A stretch of DNA of 64,000 nt, from assembly GCF_000234665.1 (NCBI RefSeq), contig NC_018331.1, positions 868,001-932,000 on the forward strand, read 5' to 3'. Below, piece after piece: positions 18,112 through 29,502 of the stretch (position 1 is the first letter of the stretch; every line of letters begins with the position of its first letter). A program made the translations under genes and the position numbers. The notes under the pieces are model-generated. The model was given only the letters and a program-made list of their open reading frames with translations. It made no database searches and was not told where the DNA came from. Origin of the DNA: Leishmania mexicana MHOM/GT/2001/U1103. Taxonomy: Eukaryota; Euglenozoa; Kinetoplastea; Trypanosomatida; Trypanosomatidae.

Positions 18112-20044
18112 GGCGGTGTGCCTCTTCTGCCGCGCGCGTGGGTGTCGGTGTGTGTGCGAGCGTGTGCGATGGAGCGAAGAGAACGTAGGCAGAAAAAGCG
18201 CGCGGGGAGAGACGTGCACGGAGGAGCAGACACGCGCATACGCAGAGCGCCACACAGACAGGACTGCCTCGGGGTAGTGGTGGGGGTGGAGAGGGAGAGA
18301 GAGAGACGCACCCTGCGCCGGGTGAACCAGAGGAAAAAGAAGGGGAAGGCGAGGGGGGGACCACGGAAAAGGAAGCGGAGGTACGGAAGGGCCAGCAGAG
18401 CAGAGCCTCACGGGCGCAGAGGGAGAGGTGGGTGGGTAACCGATGGATGTGCGCTGTGCGCATGCGATGGGGAGGTATGTGCTTAGAGAAGCTGCCGAAG
18501 AAGAGCATCACATGGACAAGAACATCATCATGTGACGCCGACTTGCGCCGCTTCACGGTGCCTCTGCTGCGGCGCGGTGCTCGATGAACAGACAACGTCC
18601 TCCTTTCGCTGTGTGTTTCTGTGTATCGAGAGCGGCAGACATGGAAGCACAGAGCTGCGACGATGCGGCGTGCAACGAGAATAACGGAGAAGACGCGGGT
18701 TTGTTTTGTCTGGGGATGAGTGTAAGACAGAATGGCCTGTGGAAAGCGAGGGTGCTCCGAGAGACGTTGAGAGAGTCGGGGGAGTGAAGAGATGGAACGG
18801 AGAAGGGGCGATCGGCAGCTGTGGAGCGAAACGACGATGGATACATGCCGCGGTGGGTGGGAGAGGCTGAGGGGGGAGGGAGGGGGCAATGAAAGTGGTG
18901 AGGGACAAGGTGCCCGGGCGACGAGACATAGGGAGCAAAAGGTGGCACCCATTCGACGAGAAAAAGAAAGCAAGTAGGGAGAGGGTGTGCGTGTGTGTGT
19001 GTGTGTGGAAGGGAGGGAAGGAGGGAGGGAGAGAGGGGCAAAAACTGGTGGTATGCGAAGGCAGGCAAAGACAAGGATCATGGCGACGCGGTAGATGTGA
19101 GCAGTCGTGTGCAGCGTAAAGCATCTCGCTCTCCTCTTGAGTGGTGAGGTAAGAAAAGGAAGCCACACACATACACACACACACACACCGTCGCAGTGAT
19201 GCTCATGTTGTCCGTCTCTCCCACCCCCGCGTTGGCGGGCCATCGACGCGCACATGAGCAGAAGAGAAGGGGACAAAGGGAGGAGGGAGACATCCACAAG
19301 AGACAGTGGTCACAAACCGTTGTCAAACAACAATGACAGCGTAGAGAAGCGCTATTTGTGTGTGTGTGTGTGTATGTGTGAGAGAGAGGGCGGGTGGGTA
19401 GGTGGGTGAGCGTGGGCGTACCCAGCAGCACCGACTTCATGAAACATACATCTTTCGCGCTTCTATTCACCTGCGTAGGCATGGAAAGCGTGTAAAAGGT
19501 AAGCCATGCGCGTCCCCGCACACACGCCGGCTGAGGATACACATGAGAAGAAAGGGAATCGAACAGGCTTGATGGCGACATCAGCTAGTGTACATGGTTG
19601 TTGCTGCTGCTGCTCCTCGAAGGAAGGCGGAGCAAGCAGAGGAAAAAGGTGAAACAATGTAGTGCACATTCGCCTCACACGGTTTGCCACGAATGAAAAG
19701 ATCAGGCGAAGGGAAGAGAGACGGTGGCGCGAGGCACGTGCGTGACAAACTGCTGAGCACACGCACACACACGCACAGTGGGGTCTGTTGCCACGTAACA
19801 ACGGCAAGCCGAAAAGGTAAACAGGAAGAAAAAAAGGCAGGCGACGCCTCACCGTACATGGGGCAGGCAACCGTGAGTACACGGGTATAACAGCATGCCG
19901 GCGATTCACAGATGGACAGCCGCAAGCACACAGAGAGAGAGATGCGAACTTACCCCCTCGCGCTGTGGAGGCCCTCGACAGATTTCGTGGAGAGACGCCG
20001 ATCCACTGGTATTGGGCAGCGCAGCCTACCTGGCGATGGAGGCC
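18112..20044. other. Intergenic spacer, 1.9 kb
   Basis: It holds a (GA) tract at about 18290-18306, (GT)n runs at 18984-19008 and 19357-19380, and (GGGA)n at about 19010-19035. Open minus frames here (18029-19297, 18528-19184) are Ser/His/Pro-rich translations of these repeats. No gene supported. Confidence 0.6.
18984..19008. repeat. (GT)n microsatellite
   Basis: An almost perfect GT run; a second one lies at 19357-19380. Both are in the 3' flank of the 20045-25600 gene. Confidence 0.9.
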
Positions 20045-23000
20045 TCACACCAACCACGTCGCAGCGACCTCGTCGTCAATGTAAAGTGTAGCGCGGCCGG
20101 TAAACGTCAGCGGTATCGAGCAGGTCGCCGCGTACACGTCAGCGGCGCTATTACCGTTGCCTTCGACCGGTTGCAAAGGTGACGAGGAAGATGTGGCACC
20201 ATAGGCGGACGACGGCTGCGGGACCAGCGTTAGCTCACCCGCCTCCCTCTCCGAGGGCTTGGCGGCACCCTCGCGCATCGTGCAGTCCAACACACCAGCC
20301 CGCTGTGAGGACAGGTGCTGCGGAAGACGAGCGACGGCGAAGGCCGCTTGACGCCCGCTGCCGGCAGCCACCCCCTCCGTCTTGAAGAAACGGAGCGCCA
20401 CTTTCGGCGCTGTAGACGGCGGTGGCGTTGACGGTAGCGGTGCAGTTCCCACCTTGTCACTCGCATCCTTCGGAACCAACCTCGGCGCCGAGGACTCAAT
20501 AGCGGCCAACTCGTCAGCGATTCGCACGAGGCGAGCGCGACGCAGCATCTGGGTGCGCTCGCGTGTGCGCAGCGCGTCGGTGGCTGCCGCGGCTGCCTGC
20601 ATTAATGACGCTACACTACTTTCAATCACCTGCAGCTCACCCACCACGTCCTCGTAGTCGTGCTGCAGGCGCAGTTGCTCCTTCCCCTTCTTCTTGATTA
20701 TCTCTGCCGCTAGGCGGTCGCGCTCGCCAGAGAGGATGGGCCCCACGCGCCGCAAGTGCGCCCCCCAGGTCTGCAGGTCGGCGTGCAGCTGCGCGCAGAG
20801 CGCTCGAAGGTCGATGATGGAGATTAGCGACGGTTGCAGGCATGCTTGCACGCTGCCGCTACGGGATGTCACAAGTGTCATACCTGCAGCACGCTGAACC
20901 ATGGTCTCGTACTCGCGCAGCGCATCGCTCTCGAGAAGCTTGGGTGCTGGGTTAACGCTCAGCGTGCGACGGCGCACCTGCGTGGGTGCCGAGGAGGATC
21001 CTGTGGAAGCTGCCGCCGCCGCGGCAGCTGTCGGAGACGCCATGACGCCGTCACTGCCTTTGTGCAGCCCCTGCGCTTTCTTCTTTGACATGCCGCCAGG
21101 AGCGTCCTTGGAGGGCGAGCGCCTACCCTGCGCCTTCCCTCCACTACCGCCTGCTGCAGCCGAGGTTGTGGACCTCTTCGCCTCGCGCTTGCCGTCCCTG
21201 CTCATCTTCTTCTCTGAGCCCTGCCCCTTGGGCGACCTCGAGGCGACTTCAGCAGCGGAGGAAGAACCTTCTAAGGTCGCACCAGCCCCCGCATCCGCCG
21301 CCACTGGGTTCACGGATGAATGCGTCGATACAAGGATTGGCGTCACAGAAACCGCTGATGTAGCAGTTTCTCCTGACTCATTGCTGGCACCGAGAGCCGT
21401 GGCCTTTGTGTCTGCATGTTCATCATCGGGCGGCGGAGCAAGTTCTGCTGCGGACAGATTGCATCCCTCCACTAGCGACTCTGGTGGCCGGTCTTGGCGT
21501 GGGCAGGCAGCCCTTGGTGACTGCGCCGTCGAGGCAGGAGTTTGCTCGTCGCCCTCTGCCACCACTTCAGCCGTTAACTTGCCGTGTAGGCAACGTAGCT
21601 TCGTCAGGCGCCGGCCCCACCACCGTACATTGGAATTAGCAGGCAGCTGCACTGATACACGAATCATACGCCCAGCAGCTGCAGCCGCCTTGCCGTCTCT
21701 GCCACTACTCGTCGTCTCGTGACGGGTTTGCAGCGCCTCCAACACGTCCCTGCACCGCTCAGACTCCCGGAGATCCGCAGAGAGCGGGCAGAGCAACACG
21801 CCATCCCTGCCAAGCAGCGGCTCATGCAGCGTGGCCCACCCCACCGACATCGCAGTCGGCATCGCACTGGTCACCTTCGTAAGCGCAGATGCGTGCGCCG
21901 CCGTGTGAGAAGTGGCGGTCAGCCTCGTCGCCGTCTCTGTCGAGAGAGGCGACACAGCGACGCAGGCGAGGCCATTCAGAAGGTAGTGCCACTCCGGCTC
22001 CATCACTACATAGGGAGCGGGCGTGGCAGGCGCAGCAGAGGCAGTGATGGCGATAGCGCCGGCATTCGCCTCGCGCGGCTGTGGGTACTGCTGCATGCGG
22101 ATAAAGGCAACGTGCTCGAACTCGCTCATTGCGTCGTTCGTGTCCTTTGCGTAGATGTGCAGGGCGAGCGGCACGGCAGCGCTCGCAGCAGACATCGTCG
22201 TCGCATCCGTACCGGGCAACGCGTCGGCTTTCGAGACAGCACCGTCGCTCTCCGTGAATGCAGCGGCGTGGCGTTGAAAGGTAACAGCCGTGTCAACCAG
22301 CACCAGCCAAACAGATGGGTCCACAGGACTTCGCTGGGTCAGCACCTCAGCCGCGCACGTGGTTGGTTGTGGAGGTGTCAGCTCGCACTGACGAGTCACC
22401 TGAGCCACAATACGGATCGAGGGATCGCGACAGCCGCTGCGGCATACCCGCCCATCCTCACCGGCGCACATGGAGCTGTGCGTGACGGAGAAGCCTGCTG
22501 AGGTGTAAGGCACACGCACAGCCACGCAGACAGTGCGGCACGACGGGTCGCTGGCGTGTATATGCATTGGATGCATGGTGGGTGTCAGTAATGTCACACC
22601 CAGCGTCGAGTGCACGTCTACCGCGGCGCGGCGCGCCTCGACCGAGTCCGCGATACTGCTGCCGTGACTGGCGCTCTGCGGGCCGCCATCGCACACCGTC
22701 ACTGGCATGCTCTGCACAACGCGCCGCGCCGCTGCTGGACTCATATGGTGGCACCCACGCACCACTTCGTACTCCTCAAAACCTGAGGCAAACAGCAACG
22801 TCGTGCAGACGACAGAGTGTGCCTCCTCCGTGAAGGGGGGCGCAGTCCCCTTCTTGCTCAGGGTGCCGGAGGAGGCACACTGTATCACCTGTCGCTCCTC
22901 GCACGCCTCCGCGAAGGTTGGTACATCGCGCCAGCCACGCACCTGCTGCCAGGCGCACCCAACCGTGTAGGCGCCAGTCCACAGGAGAGGCCACAGCCGC

Positions 23001-25600
23001 TGCGCCGCAGCAGCAGCAGCTCGTTGAGCGTGAGACGCGTCCGTGATGGCCCCGGTGCCGTTGTTGCTGGCTTTGTGCTCAGGAGCTGCGAGATGCGCTT
23101 CTTCTTTGCTCAGCCACGCCGCCGGCACCGGATCGGCGCGGTCCCGCTCGCCCGTCCCCTGCTGCGATGCCGCCACCTGGAGCTGCGGCAAGTCTGCGCG
23201 CGCCGCGGCGTCTCTGGGGCCGGTGGGTGCGCCGGCTGCCGCGTACGCATGACCCTCGATGCGCACTCCTGCGTAGCACCGTGTTGCGTTGGTACTATTT
23301 GCCGTCGTGGCTGTCGATACCCTCTGCGTTGCCTGGCCGTTGCTCTGCGGTAGGCTGTGGTTCGAGAGGTCCAAAATAGGGGTCAGCAAACCAAGGATCA
23401 TCTGCAGCACCAGGGAGCGTGGGCTCCCAGTTATAGCCTGCAGATGGAGCCCGTGCACCTCGCCAGATATGTAGCCGTACGTTGTGCAGGCATTCTTTGC
23501 GACGTTGGCGAGAAGCGAGGCTTCCTCCGACAGCAACGGCAACACCCACGACGGCGCCGCCTCCGTCCCGCTCCGCTCGCGCACGTCGCCCTCGTTGCCG
23601 TCCTCAGAGCGACTGCGCCGGCCGTGCGAGCCACTGACGCTCGTGATCTTAGTCTTCGGTTCTTCTACCTGCCACTGCTCCAGCCGGCGCGAGAGTTGCT
23701 CTAGCGTCGGCAGGAGTGCCGTAGGTGCACCAGGGCACTCGGCCAACCCTACCAGCGTGGCACGCGATACCGCGTAGAGGTCCTGCAGCGCCGCCACTCG
23801 CTCCTCGTCGCCGTAGTACATTACAGCTGTGTCGTGGGCAGCCAACGACAGGCCACGGTGGCGTTGTGCGGGCGGCGCTGGTTGTGCTTCGCGCAGCGCA
23901 CGCACCGCGTCGAGCACAATGTTGGCGGCGGCAAGACTGCGCTTACAAGCGTTGCGGACGTCGCGGAGCTCCTGCTCCATGTGCCGGATGCGCGCCTCAT
24001 GAATGCTGCGCAGCTGCGCCATCTCCTCGCTGCGGCGCAGCGCAACGGGATCTTCGGAGGAGCTGCTTGTGCGCATCGCTGAGCTGACAGTGCTGGTATG
24101 GCTCAGCTTCTTGTGGCTGTGTGGCACCACCGGCGGCACGCTCGGCTCGCCCGTGTTGCTGTGTTGTGGGGGTGTCGAGGAGGTTCCCATGTTCACGCTG
24201 AAGGCGTTCGTCGTCATGAGGCGGCGACCCTTCCTCAGCGCCTTCTCGGCCTCGGAGGCCCACGCCGCCTGCTGCGCCGCTTCGGCCTGCCTATGAGAGG
24301 CTCGCATGTCTCGCAGCGCCACTTCCAGCGCGGCGCGGTAGCGCTGCTGATTGCGAAACTGATGGCGCAGCTGAGAGAGGGTCAGTTCATGCAGTCCTTG
24401 ACTGCGTAGCGTGGCCGGGGTCGCGCGCAGAGCAGACACACCCGCCACCGTAACCCCACCACCGGGGAGATCGGGCGAGACCGTACACCGCCGCGACAAC
24501 GGCCCACCCCCGCCCTGGGGGGCCCCTGAGCCCGTGGTGGGCCGCTGGGGTGCTGGCGATGGTCGACCGCTGCGCCGTCGCGTGGCGCTGCTCACACCAA
24601 CACCTGTGGGCAGCGCTGAACACGATGGGAGACCGTCGAGAGCTTTCTTGCACCTGCGCTTCTCCTGACCGGTCTGCATACCCGTCTTCGGCGACATGAC
24701 TTGCATCACAGCACGAGACACGGCGGAGCTGGCAATGGATGCCCCCTCGCCTTGCACAGGGCAGTACTGCTCCTCCAGGTGGCGGCGCAACTCCACGGCC
24801 GCGCTCTCGGCCGCGCTCTCGTCGCAGAAGTAAAGATCGTTCTCCTGGACGTACGGAGCACCGACTGTGGCCTCTCGCTCGACAACCGCCGCGTAGGCCG
24901 CCGGCGCACGCCGTAACTCATTCAACTCTCGCACGATCTCCTCCTCAAAGGCGGTGTAGGCCCCGTTACTCGTGCTCACCGTCTCGCGCAGAGTCGCGGT
25001 GTTGTTGAAGTTTGCCGCCCACGTATTGCGCAGCGATGCCTCCTTCACCATGCGCGTCGACTCCGTCGTCGTACCCGCTCCAGCACCCAAAGCAGAAGGC
25101 ACCCCTGTCGAGGTTGAGGCTACCATACCTGTGCGCGCGAGAGACGGGCCTCCGCCGTAGCCCAACAGCAGCGACCGCGCAGTGCCATTGTGCCCTCCTG
25201 CGCTTGGTTGCGCCGTTGTAGAGGGGTACGGCTTGCGGTGAACAGTACCGTCGCTCAGTCGCCCTCGTAGCCCACAAATGGTCACAGTGGAGGCAGCAGC
25301 AGCAGCAGCCGGCGACTTGCTGCCCGCAACATTCACGCTCACGTCGGCGATGCGATTGTAGGCGGGCTGCGGGCTCGGTGGCTGAGAGATAAACTTGTAC
25401 TGCATACGAGGACGCCTGTGACCGCGCGGCGATACGCCGCCATCCTCAGCAGGCAGGGCAGCGTGGACGGCGGCCTCTGAGAGTGGGGCCGCTGTTGTCC
25501 CGGCTGCACTGGCGACACCGGCGGGTGTCATAGTAGACGGCGCCCCGCCTGTTTGGAGAGAGCGTCGCCCTGGCGGACGCGCGGACTTCGTGGCAGACAT
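20045..25600 (-). CDS. Large hypothetical protein, 1,851 aa, with possible interrupted CAP-like domain and coiled coils
   Basis: ATG at 25598-25600 (MSATKSARPPGRRSLQTGG). Much is low complexity. Near 217-245 AFEEEIVRELNELRRAPAAY resembles the first helix of protist CAP/SCP domains. Further on YGYISGEVHGLHLQA near 700, CYAGVRIEGHAYAAAG near 790 and YTVGCAWQQV near 875 could be later CAP pieces separated by insertions; this is inference. Two coiled coils lie at about 407-455 and 520-570. A beta-rich region follows (VWLVLVDTAV, ALHIYAKD, FEHVAFIRMQ, about 1120-1210), then a Lys/Ala/Ser-rich segment and a C-terminal coiled coil at about 1597-1700. No signal peptide is seen, arguing for a structural cytoplasmic or cytoskeletal protein. 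Function unknown. Confidence 0.8.
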   Translation of the reverse strand: MSATKSARPPGRRSLQTGGAPSTMTPAGVASAAGTTAAPLSEAAVHAALPAEDGGVSPRGHRRPRMQYKFISQPPSPQPAYNRIADVSVNVAGSKSPAAAAAASTVTICGLRGRLSDGTVHRKPYPSTTAQPSAGGHNGTARSLLLGYGGGPSLARTGMVASTSTGVPSALGAGAGTTTESTRMVKEASLRNTWAANFNNTATLRETVSTSNGAYTAFEEEIVRELNELRRAPAAYAAVVEREATVGAPYVQENDLYFCDESAAESAAVELRRHLEEQYCPVQGEGASIASSAVSRAVMQVMSPKTGMQTGQEKRRCKKALDGLPSCSALPTGVGVSSATRRRSGRPSPAPQRPTTGSGAPQGGGGPLSRRCTVSPDLPGGGVTVAGVSALRATPATLRSQGLHELTLSQLRHQFRNQQRYRAALEVALRDMRASHRQAEAAQQAAWASEAEKALRKGRRLMTTNAFSVNMGTSSTPPQHSNTGEPSVPPVVPHSHKKLSHTSTVSSAMRTSSSSEDPVALRRSEEMAQLRSIHEARIRHMEQELRDVRNACKRSLAAANIVLDAVRALREAQPAPPAQRHRGLSLAAHDTAVMYYGDEERVAALQDLYAVSRATLVGLAECPGAPTALLPTLEQLSRRLEQWQVEEPKTKITSVSGSHGRRSRSEDGNEGDVRERSGTEAAPSWVLPLLSEEASLLANVAKNACTTYGYISGEVHGLHLQAITGSPRSLVLQMILGLLTPILDLSNHSLPQSNGQATQRVSTATTANSTNATRCYAGVRIEGHAYAAAGAPTGPRDAAARADLPQLQVAASQQGTGERDRADPVPAAWLSKEEAHLAAPEHKASNNGTGAITDASHAQRAAAAAAQRLWPLLWTGAYTVGCAWQQVRGWRDVPTFAEACEERQVIQCASSGTLSKKGTAPPFTEEAHSVVCTTLLFASGFEEYEVVRGCHHMSPAAARRVVQSMPVTVCDGGPQSASHGSSIADSVEARRAAVDVHSTLGVTLLTPTMHPMHIHASDPSCRTVCVAVRVPYTSAGFSVTHSSMCAGEDGRVCRSGCRDPSIRIVAQVTRQCELTPPQPTTCAAEVLTQRSPVDPSVWLVLVDTAVTFQRHAAAFTESDGAVSKADALPGTDATTMSAASAAVPLALHIYAKDTNDAMSEFEHVAFIRMQQYPQPREANAGAIAITASAAPATPAPYVVMEPEWHYLLNGLACVAVSPLSTETATRLTATSHTAAHASALTKVTSAMPTAMSVGWATLHEPLLGRDGVLLCPLSADLRESERCRDVLEALQTRHETTSSGRDGKAAAAAGRMIRVSVQLPANSNVRWWGRRLTKLRCLHGKLTAEVVAEGDEQTPASTAQSPRAACPRQDRPPESLVEGCNLSAAELAPPPDDEHADTKATALGASNESGETATSAVSVTPILVSTHSSVNPVAADAGAGATLEGSSSAAEVASRSPKGQGSEKKMSRDGKREAKRSTTSAAAGGSGGKAQGRRSPSKDAPGGMSKKKAQGLHKGSDGVMASPTAAAAAAASTGSSSAPTQVRRRTLSVNPAPKLLESDALREYETMVQRAAGMTLVTSRSGSVQACLQPSLISIIDLRALCAQLHADLQTWGAHLRRVGPILSGERDRLAAEIIKKKGKEQLRLQHDYEDVVGELQVIESSVASLMQAAAAATDALRTRERTQMLRRARLVRIADELAAIESSAPRLVPKDASDKVGTAPLPSTPPPSTAPKVALRFFKTEGVAAGSGRQAAFAVARLPQHLSSQRAGVLDCTMREGAAKPSEREAGELTLVPQPSSAYGATSSSSPLQPVEGNGNSAADVYAATCSIPLTFTGRATLYIDDEVAATWLV

Positions 25601-25784
25601 CACGGTAGCGAGAACTTGTTATCGCAACGTGCACAACCGAGGAAGCGGAGACAAGGTGAGCTACACACGCACACAGGCACAGCGGGCAAGGTTCCGAAGT
25701 GTGCAGAGATATCCTCTTGCTAGAGCGGCCGTGGCGACGCAGAGGACGTATCTCCTTACACACCCGCACACGCACGACAGCGCA

Positions 25785-25815
25785 CTGCAGAACGAGAGAG
25801 GGGAGGGGCAGCGGT
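25785..25815 (-). promoter_or_regulatory. Candidate spliced-leader acceptor for the 20045-25600 gene
   Basis: On the minus strand CTGCCCCTCCCCTCTCTCGT is followed by TCTGCAG, placing the AG at plus positions 25785-25786. This gives a 5'UTR of about 185 nt before the ATG at 25600. Confidence 0.45.
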
Positions 25816-26989
25816 GAGCTGTGAGTGCTTCAAAAAGGGAAGATAATTAAAAAAGCGTGGGCAATGGGAGGCGATGCGTCGCGAACCGTACATACATGTG
25901 TGTAGCGAGCAGCACTACCTTTCCTTCGCCAGCGTGTGAGAGAGAAGAGGGGGGCAGTGTGGAGAGAAGAGAGAGTCGGCCGTGTGAGGAGTGGCACACG
26001 CAGCGTCGCATCATTGCCTACGGAGGGCATGTGTGCAACTGTGCCGCCTGCGCCTAGCCTCACAACGCGAGGTGGTATTCACGTACGGTGTGCGCATGTT
26101 GTCGTTCATGTTGGTTCCGCTACTCGCAAGTGTGCTGGGTCGTCCGTCTTTTCAGTTTTCCTGTCTGGCCTGGAGGAAATGTGGACCAGGGACCGGCCTG
26201 CCTCCAATGCGCACGCAAGAGGTGAAAGAGAGCCCGAGAGGGGGACTTCGAGTCGCAGCACCAAGAAGGCCGTGAGCCAGGTGCCTGTACGGGGGCAAGA
26301 TGTCGCGTATTCGCGGTGCGGGGAGCACATGCATCTTCTCCTTCCGTTGCTGCCCTCCTCTCGCGGTCACTAGGAACTGCGCCAGCACCTCAGATCTGCC
26401 TTCGCGTATCGCGCACAGAAAAGCTCAGAGTGGATACGGACAGGTTCTGCTGATCGTGCTCTCGGGGCCAAAGTACAGAGTGATCCTGTCGCTGGTCACG
26501 CGGCGAATGCTCGGTGGTTCGAGGCGCGGGACCCTGTGCCATCGACTTGCCGCTTTCCACGCAAGCAGCAGTAGACAACGCACCAGGGGGAGGGGGTTCT
26601 GTGCTGCGGCATATCCGGAGCACGTCGGTTTTCGTTTCACCGCTCTCGCCCGGTGGAGGAGAGCTGGTGTGCCATTCGCTCTGAGCGCTGTGTCCATTAG
26701 CGTGAGCCCGCCATGAAGCTCGCCAAGCCCCCTGAAGATGCTGATGATGGTGCAGTCAGCGCACGTGTACTTTGCCTGCACCGACGCTTCCATCGCATGA
26801 GCGAACAACACTGCTGTATGCTCCTTCGGCGGAGGATTGCTGGCACTCGCGAACGTGGCTACGCGGCACCACAGGCTGCCCATCTGCCACCACGTAGAGG
26901 TGCCCACAAAATCCCTTGCATGAGCTGCCCGACACTCCCTCCCTCTCGAACCTCCGCCAACACCATCTTCGGCTGTGTTGCGCGCGTGA

Positions 26990-27650
26990 CTAACGGCCGT
27001 GACAGTAGCCGCAGCAACACATGCCCGCTTCACACGGCGGCAGAGGCTCCGTGACGTTCGGAAACTCAGTACCACGTACGGTGATCTCGGCTCGCACGTC
27101 CCCCAAGATGGGGCGGAATTACCAAACGGACCCGACATCACTGGCCCGCGTCTTGTACGCCGCCAAGGAGACCCTGATGAGAATCCTCACGTTGTCTTCG
27201 GTGTGCTGGAGCTCGAGTCCGTTGCTCGTGGAAGGCGATGTGGGGACTGGGACTCCCTGGTCACCTTCAACTCGCTCCAAGACAAGGTGGCCGCTCCCTT
27301 CACGCGTCTTCTCCTCCTGCCAGGTAGAGGAGCTTTTCGAAGCGCCGCTTGCAGGCGCCTGCTGTGCTCGCCTTCTTCGTGCTGCGTCATGCACGCGTGG
27401 GGGGAGGGGGGGCGATCTCCTTCACTTCGCAAGTGTTGAATGATGGCCGCGTTGGGGGTGCAGCACCGTGACCCATCGGAGTCTTCAAAATGAGACTGCC
27501 GTGATGCCGTCCTGCTTGAAGGGCATCTAGTCCTCATCAAACTCGGCGAGCGGCAACATGAAGGCGGCTTCATTCAGGATGACGAGTCCACGCGTAGGTG
27601 GGATGCGTGCACGCACACACTACAACGCCACCGGGACCGGTCCGGCATGT
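26990..27650 (-). pseudogene. Decayed protein-coding gene, family not recognised
   Basis: On the minus strand, fragments with protein-like composition and GC-rich third positions occur in order but are broken by stops and frame changes. Around 27595-27525 one frame reads RGLVILNEAAFMLPLAEF then DED and a TAG; the next piece, MPFKQDGITAVSF, ends in a stop; a shifted frame continues with EDSDGSRCCTPNAAIIQHL at about 27490-27430. Further down, GLELQHTEDNVRILIRVSLA and YKTRASDVGSVW (27220-27140) stop, then the same frame continues FRPILGDVRAEITVRGTEF until another stop near 26990. Decay may extend down to about 26050. I do not recognise the parent family. Confidence 0.4.
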
Positions 27651-28937
27651 GTGTGAGGGGGTCACGCCAACGTGGCGTACACGATGGGGGGGGGTCAAGT
27701 GGCCGTTATTGCACATGTCGTCCAATGATGAGCTTTCTCGTTCAGGGGAGGGCGGAGATCATCTCACCGACTACCTGCGGGAGGGGGGAGGAGGAGGCAG
27801 GGAGGCGAGATTTGTAGTCACGCACACCTCTCTGGTACACGCACACCGTAGAACATGTGTTTGATCTACGCGGGCACCACACGTGACAGCAATGCAGACG
27901 TAAATGCAAAGAGCGTGGGAAAGAGGGTAGAGGGAAATGGGGATGGTTGTCTGTGCATGTGTGCTCTTATCGAACCTGAAGCGGTGGTCAGAGGGGGAGG
28001 GGAGCACGCACGCAGAGCTGCGCATACTCCTACCGACAGCCTTCCCCATCGCACACTCGCGCCAAAAGGTGCCCAGGGGAGGGGGACAGAGGCAGCCAGA
28101 GGAAAGACACACCGTCGCTCTTCATCTGCTTTCCCCTACGTCACGCTGCCCTCTCCATGTCTCCTGCACGCTAGTGCGTCCGCGGCACACGGAGCGCTCC
28201 AGGGGAGGGGAGAGAGACGGTGCAACACCATGCGCGGTCGTAGCGCGGGGTGTGCATACGACCCTCCTCCCTCGCCATGTCCGTGACAGAACAGTTCATG
28301 TGCGGCGGTTTGACTGCGCTCGCCGCGCTGCTATCGCTCCTTCTGGCATCGACGTTATCATTGCTTTGTTGTCCCTGTTGTTGTTAACCTCGCTCGAACA
28401 GCAAGGAAGAAAAGGTGAGTATCGATGTGTGCGAGTGGATGAGGCGGCGGTGGTGGTGGAGGCGGTGGTGGAGAGGGCGTGTTTGCCGTCCATCTCACAA
28501 TGCACCTCACTGTCCGCTCCCCACCTCGCCTTGATACACAAACACGCCTCTCATCGTTATGACTTTTAACCCCTTCAAGCCTCACTCACGCGTGCGGGCG
28601 CACCATCCTCTCCTTTCCCCATTTCAACGAGCCGCCATCCGATTGGCACCATACTCGCGCACACCCAAAATCGTGCTACTGTGTGCAAGGCAGTCGTCAC
28701 CTTCTCCCTCCCGCCTTCTCTGCCTTGGTCTCTTCAACCAGTCTGCCCACACCGCTGCATGCCGTTATGCCGAGCGGCTACAGAGGGAGGGAGGGGGGCG
28801 TAGATGAGCCGCAACACACAGACGCCATACACAGACGCAGATATTGAAGCCCAGCAGCGGGGGAGAAAGAGATGCTGGGCGATAGAAAGACGTCAGCAAC
28901 ACATGCGCGGGCCATGACGGCCGAAAACAAAGATTCG

Positions 28938-29502
28938 CTTCTCAGTGCGGCCATTCGCCGCCGTGGAGCATGCGCCCAGGCACACCCACACACGCTGACC
29001 CCCGGCCCGGTCACACAGGCCCATCATCGCGCGGCACCAGGCACCGGGAGACACACGCCCTGCAGCAGTGCGCTGCCACAGTCGCCGGAGCACAGCCCCT
29101 GCCTCAAACGCTACCCACCCACTCGCCTTCAAGATTGCCTCGCAGCCGCGCCCATGGTGCCCGCCGCCACCGGGTGCACCCCCGCGGGGTCGCATGAAGG
29201 CCCCCCACCAGCACCCAGCGAGCGCCGGGCGGGATACCCGCGAGTCACGCTGACGCTCGGGCCCATCGTGTGGGCGGCACAAGCGCCTTCACAGTCGCAG
29301 GCCGCTCCAGCAGCACGCCGTTCAGGGCCTGAGTGCCAACATGAGTCTCGCTGGGCTCCGCCGTGGAGTGGGCACACGACCCTGTCACCACCAGAAGCGG
29401 TGCCGCATTTCGCAGGGCCCAGGGGGTGGGGGGCTGCCCGACTTTCGACACAGAGTGGGGGAGGGGGGAGGAACGGGACCGCGAGACGCCACGCACGGAG
29501 GT
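28938..29502 (-). mobile_element. SIDER-like retroposon, copy D, truncated at one end
   Basis: About 565 bases matching copies B and C, but it ends after CACGCACGGAGG, so the last 40 or so bases (CATGGCCCCTCC onward) of the other copies are missing or replaced; in the minus orientation this is a 5' truncation, as is common for retroposons. Its minus-strand 3' side is weakly A/T-rich. It lies about 760 bases beyond the stop of the PI4K-like gene, in its 3' flank. Confidence 0.6.

Noticed and set aside
18029..19297. 422-codon minus frame overlapping the VAP-like gene
   Set aside because: Ser/His/Thr-rich translation of (GA) and (GT) arrays in a frame that conflicts with the MSP-domain gene.
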